Part shown: piece after piece, positions 26,301 to 38,300 of the stretch | Position numbering within the stretch: the first letter of the stretch is position 1 | Layout of the letters: each line of letters starts with the position of its first letter | Assembly: GCA_013397845.1 (NCBI GenBank) | Contig: VZTG01001991.1 | Coordinates: 280,621 to 344,620, forward strand | Source: Melanocharis versteri | Lineage: Eukaryota > Chordata > Aves > Passeriformes > Melanocharitidae | Length of the DNA stretch: 64,000 nt | Reading direction: 5' to 3' | Translations under genes and position numbers: made by a program | The notes under the pieces: model-generated | Seen by the model: the letters and a program-made list of their open reading frames with translations, nothing else | The model's database searches: none | What the model was told of the DNA's origin: nothing

Positions 26301-29300
26301 GAAATATTTCCTTGCAACCACACTGGAAATGCTATAAATATCCATATGTTTGTGCAATAATCCACTCCTAAAAAAGAAATTAGTTGGCTGCCTTGGCAGC
26401 CACCCACCCGATGTGGTGTAACCTGCAGCCCAAATTATTTAGCTGGGTTTCTGTGGCTCTATTGTCCATTATTCATGGGCTGTTTACAGCTGACAAACAT
26501 CTCCGGGGCTGTTGGCTCCAGCAGGTGACGTGTGCTAAATCTCACTACGAGGGCCGCGCAGGGACGTGGTCACGAGGAAAATGAAAACTCCCAGTGGCTT
26601 CCCACGACCACCCTGGGAGTCAGTGAGGATGGGGACGTGCTGCTAACGAGCACGGTGGGCTTTAAACATCCCTCTGCATCAGGAGTCCACGTGCAGGAGC
26701 CCGGGCAAGGGGGGCTGCTGGGGGATGCACGTTCTGCCTCGTGGAAGTGTCTGGGGGAGCGTGAGGGCGGCCTGGCTGTTTATTCCAGGGATGGGATGGC
26801 AGGAGCAGAGCTGGGGCCTTTCTGTGCTTGCGGCTGAGCCCACAGGCAGCAGGGTGGAGGATGAGGGCTCTGAGGCTGCTCCAGGAGAAGCTGTTGGATG
26901 CTGAATTATTGCTGTCCTTTACCCTGGGTGCTGCCTGGCAAATGCCTCCTTAGGGAATTTCTGTTGGTTTGCTCACTCATGGAACTTGGAATCATATCCT
27001 GAGCTGGATGGGACTGAAGGGATCATCCAGCCCAGCTCCCAGCCCTGCCCAGACACCCCAAAATCCCACCCTGTGCATCCCTGGCAGCGCTGTCCCAACG
27101 CTCCTGGAGCTCTGGCAGCCTCGGGGCCACCCTGTGCATCCCTGGCAGCGCTGTCCAAACGCTCCTGCAGCTCTGGCAGCCTCGGGGCCGTGCCCATTCC
27201 TTGGGGAGCCTGGGCAGAGCCCAGCACCCTCTGGGGGAAGAACCTTGCCCTGATCTCCAGCCTGAGCCTGCCCTGCCCAGCTGCAGCCGTTCCCTGGCTC
27301 CTGTCCCTGTCCCAGAGCAGAGATGGGAGCTGCCCCTCGGGAGGAACTGCAGCCCCCGGGGAGATCTCTCCTCACTTTCCTGTCCCCTTCCTCTTCCTTT
27401 CCTCCCATAATTAATTGGATTTCAAATTACTACATTTTCACATCAGCAAACTCAACATTTTTTAGACCAAATTTGGCTCACGGGACATTGCATCATATGC
27501 TTCAGGTTTCAATAAGTTTCAGAATGAAACCATGATTTTTATGTGGAAAAAAAGATTGAAACGCTTCATTCAAAAGTGCCAAAATGAAACGCTTCAATTA
27601 TGAACCTGAATCAAAGCCTTGATTTTGCAAAGAAACTCAAGTCAATCTGAATTACCGAGCACATGTTGCTCCTGGTAAGATCAACGTAAGTTAATGGTGC
27701 TTAGGCCTTTGCTCGTCAAGCCATAAATAAACTTCTCAATGGCCCTGGTTAATTCATTTTGTCATAACTCTTTTGCAGGGAGGTAAATTGTTGTGCAGAG
27801 CTGAGATGTAATTAGTCACAGAAAATCACTGAAAAAGGCTGATGCACAGACAATATTCCTCGGCCCTCAAAGACAGTGCTTTAATTGCCACACTCCGCTG
27901 CCTAATTCCTGATCATTAAAGTAATTCAATTCAACCATATTAAACAGACAGTGACGAAGCTTGGGGAGCTGAGACTGATTACAAATAACCACACCAGGCT
28001 GAACCAATGACTTGGACAAGGGACATGCAGGAGACAGCTCAGGACACCTGAGGAGCAGCACGAGCTGGCTGTGAAAAGGAGCTGTGAAAGGAGCAGGGAA
28101 TGTCACGCTTTTCCCACTGCAAGGACAATACCTGTGGATGCTACTGTGTTTACGGGCTGGGAACGTTGTCCACTGCTAATTCCATAGAGCTCAATCTCAT
28201 ATTCAGTGCCCTCTTTCAGCCCTGTTATATCCTGGGTGCGCTCGTGGCCTGGCACTATCAGCTCCAGGGGGTCAGATTTCCTTCTGGTGTCCCTGATTTT
28301 TAGAACAAAACTGTTGAAAACCCCGTCGTCCGCAGTCCAGGAGAGACGGAATCCCTCTGGAGTGGCGTCTGAAACCAGAAGGTTGTCGACCTCGGGTTCT
28401 GCTTCTAAAAAAGGAGAAGATAGCAGTGGGGAAAAGAAATGATTTTTTAATCAGCTGATCAGAGACCTGCCCGAGGTCTGGCTATAGCACACTGCAAGAA
28501 TCCACAGTTCAAAGCAAGGGGAACAATCTGCCAGCTATTAAAAAAAAAAAAATAAATATTAGTGTTATACAGAACAGGATAAGTGTGAGTGTGTGCAGGC
28601 CCATTCCAACTTTCACTCTTCAACAGCAAATCCACTGCATGGACACACAGGTTTGTCTCCCACATGCAGAGTTACACATGCTAAAGGTGAGTTTCCTGGG
28701 CATTTCTCCCTCCCTGCCTGTGTGACACCTTTATGGCCAATAAAATCAAGCTCTTGTTACAGAACTGCCTGCCTGGAACATTGTCAGGCCTCCCTCTGCT
28801 GGGAGAACAACATAGAAACCACTGGAAATTCTTTTTCTCCATGCAAACCCCTTATTTCATGCACTTCTGGCATCTGTGATGCTTCTGATCGGATGAATCC
28901 TTTACTGTGCTCTTAAACAGCAAAGGGGAACCATGACAATTCCTCTCTTAAAAAGCATCCTTCAATCTAAATGCGAGACCTGCTGCCTTTGGTTAATGAA
29001 CCCATTCAAAAGGATCCCAAGAGCTGCAAGTTATTAATCACCTGCAAAACACCTCTAACTTGGTTTGGTCAGGCACCCAAGTTATTAATTACCTGCAAAA
29101 CACCTCTAACTCGGTTTGGTCAGGCACCGTTACCCGGAGAAATGCTGCTGGAGTGGTTATGTCCTACAGCACCTCCAATGCAATCCTTCCTCCCACACTC
29201 AGCCATTCCCATTCATTTCCTCTCAAGCTTCCCACCAAATGCAATCCTTCCTTCCACACACAGATAATTCCTATTTATTTCCTCTCAAACCTCCCATCAA

Positions 29301-32300
29301 ATGCAATCCTTCCTTCCACACACAGACAATTCCTATTTATTTCCTCTCAAGCCTCCCACCAAATGCAATCCTTCCTTCCACACACAGAAAATTCCTATTT
29401 ATTTCCTCTCAAACCTCCCATCAAATGCAATCCTTCCTTCCACACACAGAAACTTCCTATTTATTTCCTCTCAAGCCTCCCACCAAATGCAATCCTTCCT
29501 TCCACACACAGAAAATTCCTATTTATTTCCTCTCAANCTCTAACTCGGTTTGGTCAGGCACCGTTACCCGGAGAAATGCTCCTGGAGTGGTTATGTCCTA
29601 CAGCACCTCCAATGCAATCCTTCCTTCCACACTCAGCCATTCCCATTCCTTTCCTCTCAAGCCTCCCACCAAATGCAATCCTTCCTTCCACACACAGACA
29701 ATTCCTATTTATTTCCTCTCAAGCCTCCCACCAGATCCGCCCCCCCCACTTCACTGCTGCCCGGACAGGAACGTGCAGATGAGACCTGATGGTTCTGGGG
29801 CTGGAGAATCAGCCTGCAACCATTTCCCAAGAAAGCTCAAGTGCTGCTGGAAAACAGCAGCTCTGATGTGGCTGGAAGCAGGAGGTGGTTTGAGGAGAGA
29901 GGTGCCAACTTCGGGGTGGCAATGGTCCCACTGTGGGTGGAACCCCCACGGAGAGGGAAAGAGAGGAGGCCATGGGAAGAAGTCCATGGCTCTTCCTGAA
30001 GGTCCTGATGGCTGGAACGTGGGAGAACGCTGCTGTTGGAGAATGCTGACGTGCCCAGCTGTTAACAGGACGAGCTCTGCATGCAGCCATTCTTCTTTCA
30101 AGACTTTGTTAGAGGTACCTGCAAGACCATAAGGAACTTCCACCCCTCGGCCCCCCACATGCTCCTCCACAGGATCCCTCACAGGGAAACATCAAGTTAA
30201 AGGGAACAGAATTCCACCGGTGAACCCATCAGTCACGAGGAGTTACGTGGAGCCACGATGCAGAGAAGGATGCAAAAGCCAAGGTTTGCATGAAACATCT
30301 CCCGTGTGAGGAGGAAAGCGAGAGAGAAAAGAGTGGAAGGGAACAGTTTGCTCACATTGAAATACCTGTAACAGCCAGAGCGCTCAGGGGCTTTGTTTGG
30401 TGCCCCTTGGCAAACCCATAAAGCAAAACCTCATAGCCAATGCCAGTAATTAGGCCTTTAAGCTTCAGTTCTCTCTGGGCTCCCGAAAGGAGGAACTCCT
30501 GTGGGTCCAGCAGCTTGCCAGAATCCACCACGACTACTAGAAAGTTGTCAAAGGCATTCTCCGATGCCATCCAGGACACTGTGAACCCATAGGGGTTCAT
30601 ATCAGACACTGTTAGGTTTTCCAGTGGGGGCATGGCCTCTAAAAGAAGGGAAGGTGCAAAAAACACACACACAACAAAAAAAGAAGTGAAAAAATTGCAA
30701 ATTAGAAAGTGTCAGAGATTCCAGCAAACAAAAATCCCATTTTTCCCCCTAGTGTGGATTTAATAGCCAGGACCACAAGATGAGGATTTTCAACGGAGCT
30801 CAGTTTTGAATTTTCCTCAGGGATGTCTCAGCACCTCCTCTCACAAGCTCCACTGAAACTCCTCCCAAGCTCCCTGTGTAAGCACATTTCTCCTGCTACC
30901 CCTGCACTGTAAGAAAGTTATAACCAAAACTGCTTTAGAAATGCTACACATAAAGCTTTCATTTCTTTTTACTTCTCTCCACCATCAGTGCTTTAGGGAC
31001 AAGCCTCAGTCTGGGCATTCACAACTCCTGTATTTTGCTTCTTTACCTATTTCACATGAATATCTCCAGCTTTAATTTTCAGTGCGGGAGGGGTCAGAGG
31101 TGCCAGAACAGGAACATTAATCACTCAGGGGCACAGCCAGTGCAAATAATCTTCTGCTGTGCTCTGTTGACAGCTTAAAGAAATTCCACTGAGGGGTCCT
31201 TTTTTCACATCACTGTGACACTTGTCAAAGTGAAAAGATGTGGAAAACTCTTCAAAATTTATCCACCAAGTCTCAGCAAAAAAAAAAAAAAGGCCAACAT
31301 TTCACAAAATTCTCAGTGTATTTTGCTCACTCAAAATTTGACAGGTCAAATAGGAAGATCAGGTGGCTCTGCTAAGCCCTGGCCTTGATCCTGGATCCCA
31401 GGATTGGGAATTGTATTTCTCCACATTATTTGTCCAGCCTTGCTCTGTTGGATCAGGAGCTCATTCATGCAATCTTCCAACCACTCAAATTCCACTCACT
31501 TCAGAAAATACCAGCTAGTTAAAGGCAGAACCTTCTCCTGAAAAGGGCTTTGGGTTTGCTCGTGACATTTCACAAACGCTGAAACGGATTTTGTTAGAAC
31601 TTGGCATAAAAATTCCCTCCTGAAGAGTTATAATTTGGAAGTCCTTATGTATTAATATTTACACATTTGAGTGCCAGAGATTCAGCTCACATATACTCAT
31701 TTTAGAGATATTTTTGCATCTTATTTACTTCTAATCAAGCAATCTCCAAGATTCCCCTTTTGGGTTGGTGTCTGGAAGGGGAGGTGTTCCGTGAGCCAGT
31801 CCTGTCTGATGCAACTGCTGAGCATCAGGCACATTTCTCCCTCAAACTTCAGGAGTTAAAAAAGATTGTTGGACACGGGAGAAAGGCTCCAGAGGGGTCT
31901 CAATGACAGAATCATGGAATCACAGAATAATTTGGGTTGGAAGGGACCTTAAAGCTCATCCAGTTCCAACCCTGCCATGTGCTGGGACACTTTCCACTGT
32001 CTCGGCTTGCTCAGAGCCAAATCCAACCTGACCTTTTAACTCCCTTTAAACTAATCCTGCTCCTAGGAATTTTTTCAAGGCCAACATTCCTGTTCTGACC
32101 CCTCCTTGCCCCAGGTTTCAAAAACAAACCCATTGCTGCTGGCGAGACACTCCGCGCTGGGGAGAGCCTTTTTGGGATTCGCATTTCCCTGAGCCGAGGA
32201 AGGGACCCCGAAGCTTCGAGCAGGTACCTGTGGTGACAAAAGCAGTGAGGGGCTCTGTGTGGCCACCCGCCCTGGTGGTCCCCTGAACGTGAATGTCATA

Positions 32301-35300
32301 GGCAGTGTGCTCTGTGAGGCCTGAGATGTGGGCGCTGCGGGTGCCCCCCGGCACCGTCAGCTCCTGGGCTTCCCGTGCCGCCAGGGAATCGCGGATTTTG
32401 ATAACGAACGTGGCAAAGGGCCCGTCTCGGGTGGTCCAGGACAGGTTGAAGCTGTCGGGGGTAACGTTTGTGAGGGTGAGCGTGCCCAGCTGTGGCTCAG
32501 CCTCTGGGGGAGAAAGGAACACAGGTGAACAGGCAGCGTTACTGCAGGGGGGTGGGGGAATCGGCAGAGAGGGGTTGTAGGTGCTCAAAAATAATGTTTT
32601 AACCTTGTTTTGCTGTGGTTGAATTAAAAAAAAAAAACAACAAAAACCCCAACAAATTTTTAAAAAGCAGCATTTTAAAAGCTATTTTCTCAGGTTTTGG
32701 AAAGAAGCCACTGAAATTAGTGCTGACTTTTAGTTTTTATTTTTTCATTAAATTTTCCTAAATAAACTCAGTTTGCCTAATGAAGTGTGGGCCTGGTTTA
32801 CAGAAGCACCAGCAACATACACATACCAACTGCAGGAATTCCACACTGGGAATTTGATGGGAATACAGACCCACAGCAATTCCAAAATAGAGAAAATAGG
32901 ATTCAGGCAGGAATCCTAGAAATCACAGTTCAGGTTCTGTTTGGTGTTTCTGTTGCCTGGAGTTGTAGATACTTCTATTTTTGGACCCTGAGGTTTCTGA
33001 GGGATTTCAGGCCTAACAGGGATTATCTCAGCACTAATCTCAGGCCAAAACCTCTCTGGACTCCATAAGGTGTTCCTCATGCTCTGATTAGGCACAATCA
33101 GAGAATGACTAATAAACAATAAACCCCACAACATTGCTCTTGCTCTCCTTCCTGACTGTTCCATGGTCAGGGCACCTCCTTAAGAAGCAAAGACTTTCCC
33201 TTTCTGGTGGAGGAAATTCAAATTCACATCTCTGCCCTGCCAGGAAAGAAACTTGTCCTTCAGGAGAGGAAGAGCTCCTTACCCATTATCTTTTGAACTT
33301 CTTCCACTTAGCACAAAAATCATAAAAGTTTTATTAAAGCCCAGCAAGAGCACAAACACGACCCAACAGTCAGAGAATCCTGTGTTTGCTCTCTGGGCTG
33401 ATTTTCTATTTTTTGTGTTGCCAATCGAGTAGGAACCAAGAACACCTTGGGAAATGCAGCCAGTGAGACACAGAAAAACAACGATGGAAAAGTGATCCAT
33501 GCTGGAAAAGTCAGAGAGAGGCATCCCACCGACAGAGAGAGCGCTGAAAGAGGGGAATCTCTTTCTTTGCTAAAACAAGAACTGCTGCAAGATGTTCCAA
33601 CTTTTACTCCCGTCCCTCAGTGCAAGACTTTTAAATGATAATCCACTTCCTTCTCTGGAAGTGTCTGGGAAGAGGTGAATGAAGTGGCCCCGATTAAGGA
33701 CACAGATGTCACAGATGTCACAGACATATTATTACCAACCCGTGGCCATGGATGCCTTCGTGGCCAGCAGCGAAGGTGCCACCATGGTGCTCTTGAAGAC
33801 AGGCAAGGAGATGAGAAAATATCCACAAAGCAAACAGGCTTGGGGAAAACCCAGCAAAACTGAGCCCTCAGCCCCGCATGCAGCTCAGAGAGGGCAAACA
33901 GAGCCTTTCCAACCTCATCCTGGCATGGCCACATTCCTTCTCATGCCACCTGCATCCCGTCAGGCACATTCCCGTCACGACAGCCTGACTCCCAGGAATG
34001 CTGCATGCAAAATGAGCTGGAATCATGTCCTCAGGCAAGTCTTAGTGATCTCCTGCCATCCTGGAATCACTACCACCACGGGAAAAGCTCTGACAACCCA
34101 GGGAAACAAGACAGGCTGTGGAGACTCAAAGGGAGCGATGCAAGGGACAGAGTGGTGGGCTGACCACCAAGAAATGGGGAATATGCTTTTTGAGCCCTGC
34201 TCTGTGCTGAGAACATAAAAATCCTGGGCAGAGGAAATACCAGAGCCAGCAGAAGGTGGCCAGACCACTCCATGCAGTTTGGGTTGGTCATTTCACATGC
34301 GGCACGAAACGCCCACCAGAGGTGCAAATGCCTTGGGAGACGTTTGGCTTTGAGGAGAACAAAACGGACATGCAGGTGCCTCTCCAGGCTGAGAACCACG
34401 TGAAGGCCTCCCTCCCACCCCCAGCAAAGCAAGGGAGGGTGGGATGAACAACTTCATTCAAGATCAAGTGCAAAGATGCTGAGTGAAACACATCAACCAT
34501 CTGGAGCAAGGCAATTATATATACACTGACCTTGCAGAGAGGTGTGTATATATAAGGAAACCAATCATGGTTTACTCCTGGCTCTCTTAATCCTGGGGGC
34601 ACTTTTTCAGCCTTTTCCACTGCCTCAGATCTTTTTCCAAGCCCTCTCCGTGCATTTCAGCCTCCCCTCATGGAGATCTCCCTATAAATCCCCAAAGGAA
34701 CGACGATGAGTTGGAGCCACGTTTTAGAGCAGTTCGGTGGACAGCAAGAGGAAGGAGAACAAAAAGCAAACCTGGAAGGCGAAACAGTGAAATACCTGTG
34801 GTTGCCATGGCTGTCAAGGTCTGCCCACCTTGCCCATCAATTACCCCATGGAGCTGGACTGTGTAATTAGTGGCAGCTTTGAGGTTGGTCACTACAGAGC
34901 GCCGGGAGTCCCCCGGCACTGTGAGCACCAGAGAGTCCAAGGGGAAGTCAGAGTTCCTGACTTCCAGAATAAAATGGTCAAAGGCCTTGTCCTGTGCCTC
35001 CCAGGTGAGTGACAGGCTGTCTGAGGTAGCGTTTGATACACTGAGTTTGTTAAGGAGAGGTTCCTCTACTACGGGAAGAAAAACAAATGGAAATGTATCA
35101 CAGTTATTAAAAGCCAAAGCAATAAAATAAATGGATAGAGAAGTTTGAATTCGCACGACCACAGGTCACAAAGTCACCCAGCCTTGTGTTTCCCTATGTT
35201 TCCCATATCCCTGCAGTCACTCTGACCCTGTCACCCATCATTAAATGAGGATATTCACAGTCTGCTGCTGCTGCAAACTGATATTATATCATCTGATAGC

Positions 35301-38300
35301 TGAGATTTGATATTTTGCTTTCACTGACCACATTACTCCATTCCTACAACAAATCACTACGGCAACTTTTCCTAGAGGGGCAAAATTTGGTGGAGGTGTC
35401 AATCAATCACAACATGAGCCATTATCTGCCTACAATAACAATGTTCTGTTTCTGTAGTCCAGTCCTCACTTTCCACTCTCATTCAGAACATTTGACTTCC
35501 CTGTCTTTCCTGGGAAAACTGCAAAACCTTGAGATGTGCAACGTGCCAGCAACTCAATGTCTGCCTGTTCCATTCTCTGACATCAGCTCAAATGGACTTT
35601 TTCAATCTCTCACTCAACATAACCTGAATACTGAAGCTGAATTCAGCAGTGAAAGTCCCTTGCAGGATTGTGTTGGCACAGAGTGAAACGTGCCTGACAT
35701 CTCTGGGGAGAATCAGGATAAATCAGTGTCTAGAAATCAGCTTATCTGAGAGAAACTGTCTGCTCTGTGCTGTGGGACAGATGCAAACACAGGTTGAAAG
35801 GTGAACATAAGGAATCATTTCCCATTTAATTCTTGGGAAATTTGCTTTGCTCCTCATCTGTCTCAGGGGCTGCCCCAACCTTAATGTCTGAGCTGATTGT
35901 GTGAATGAATCCCAGCAGGATGTGATTGCCTGACTTTGCTGGACGGGATGGTGGCTCAACATTCCCAGCTCACAATGTCCCGGCTGGTCTTCCTCGGGAG
36001 GCGCAGAGGATTGGGAAATGAGTGGGCCGGGGGGGCAGCCGAGGGCAGGGAAAGGGGCACAACCTGTAAGGAAGAGTTCAAAAAAGCCGGGTTAGCACTG
36101 AGGTAGGTTTTGTGTACCTGTGGTAGCTGCAGCACTGATTGCCTGTGTGCGGAACCCGCGAGAGATCCCGGAGAGGTAGACAATGAAATCAGTGCTGGGA
36201 GAAAGCCCTGAGATATGAGCAGTCCTTGAGTTGCCTGAGAGATTGAACTCCATGGGCTCCAGCAACCTGTTAGAATCAATAATTTCAATGGTAAAGACGT
36301 CGAAGTCGCCGTTGGAGGCTGTCCAGGAGAGGTTGAAGCTTTCGGGGGTAATGTCGGAAACCATGAGCTCAGCAACGCCGGGTTGCTCTCCTGGGGAGGG
36401 AAACAACACCGGTCAGAAGGGCCCCCCAGCCTCCTCCTGCTCACAGAGGCTCCTCTCTGCCATGCTGGCAGCATTCCGAGCTGGGGAAAAGGGTGTGAGT
36501 AAAAGCTTGCTACAAGCAGACAGGTACTAAGGGGAGGAAATCAAATGAAAGCGTCGCAAAATGTTAAATAAGGAAAAAAAAATTAAAATAACCTTTAAAA
36601 CTATGGCTATTTCCCTTTCTCTGCAGGAGCAGCCGTGTCTTTGAGGTCTGAGCATGAAAGCAGATGCAAAAGGACTTTCTTGAATACCCCTGGGGCATTT
36701 GGAAAAGACGGCTTCCAGTTTTAAGAGGAGCTAAAACCAAAGCTCTTGCTTTATCCAAAGGAAAATCTTGTGTTTTGTTTACTCTTCTACTTTCCCTTTC
36801 AGCTTAAGCCTGTGAAAGCTGGCTTGTAATTTTGGAGCTGGAGCCAAAATGCAAAACAGGGAGAGATGCCTTGGGGTTTCTTCCTCTCTGCAGCCATCCC
36901 CGTAGCGTTACAGGAAGGTTCAGCTATTTCTGACAATTGGAAGTCCCCAGAAGGGAAGATTTTGAAAAGCCGGGTGCTGAGCCTGACCCAGAAAGGGAAG
37001 GCAAAACCTCAGCAGGGCATTTTCTGCTGTTTTCATGAGGCTGAAGGAAGGGATCACATTGCATATTCAGGCAGGACACCCATGATGTGTTTCCTGCTTC
37101 GTCCCCTTTGTCCAGCACATTGCTCTGTTCTCCGTGGGCATCTGCTCCCAGCTCCTGGTGAGGACTCTCAAAGCTCAGCTCTTTCACTGGACACAGCACA
37201 GACACATTGCTGCCCCAGCCAGGCTGCTGAAAGCACCACAGGAACAAGCAAGCTCTGCTGCACTTCATGGTTTAATTCTGATTAGTTCTCACAGGTACTT
37301 TCATTCCCTTCTAAGCTGGGTAATATGTGCTTGGGGGAATCTGGCACGAGCCAGCTCTGGCTGTCTCACAGAGACAGGAAGTTGCAAAGGGCTGTAGGGA
37401 AGCCCAGAGGCAGCAGAAATACTCTACAAGAAATTAGCTGAAGGAAAGGCCACTGGTGCCCCTTTAGTGCCAATTAATTCACACTGTTCATTACCAGTGA
37501 TCACAACACCTGAGAGGATCAGAGAGCTGCACAGCAGAGATGTAAATATACATTCATCTCTCATGGTCAAAGCTTGTGCTAAGCTCTTATTTCAAACTAT
37601 TGCCTTTCACATGATCAGCCAGAAAATTATTTTGGGCCTCTTGATGAGTTTCATGCAAGCTCATGACAGCCCAGAGCTCACCTTCCTCCTTCCAGGCCAG
37701 TTTTATGCCAGGGTAGCTCTGCTGAATTTGATCTTTTGCATTGTATCTTTCTTCATGCCAATCAGACTGTTTAATGATCTTAGATGGCTTAGAACATGAT
37801 ATTACTCTTGGCAGGAATTAATTTGTGTCCTTTCCTATATTGGAACATACGGAAGGTGTTTGTCCTTGCCCTGAGTCAGGTACACACAACTTTACCACGC
37901 TGAGTCTGAATTCACACAGAAGCTACTGCAGAATTTCAGAGGCAGCTTCTGAAGGGTAAAAACTGAACACACTTTGATCATCTGGGCTAATAGAGGAAAG
38001 ATTTTTATAATTTTACCAGGCAACCTGGCCTTCCCCAAGCAGGTACAACATCCAGCTGGGTTTGCTGTTAGTGTCAGCCAGGTGAGTGAGGAAAGGGAAC
38101 AAAAAAAGCTGTTCTGAGGTGGGAGGGAAAAGCATTCCTAAAAGTGGGAAGGGCTGCAAAGCCTGCCCATGAGGTATTTCCATGCCAGAGATGTTAAGCC
38201 AAGCTTTAATGAGCTCAGGGCACCCCATGCAAGGCTGGCCCAGCGAGCAGGATTCGCCCAGCGCTCGGAAGAGCTCCGGCTCACATCCCTGTCAGAAAGA

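Noticed and set aside
29172..29735. CRISPR-like regular spacing
   Set aside because: The whole 62-bp unit is repeated with no unique spacers, in an intron of a vertebrate gene.
29060..30132. Plus-strand frames of 240-338 residues
   Set aside because: They arise from the 62-bp minisatellite, contain an N, and show only a repeated low-complexity pattern.
32880..33120. Possible further LTR in the intron before exon AD1
   Set aside because: Some palindromic and AATAAA-containing sequence, but no TG..CA ends, TSD or recognised family.
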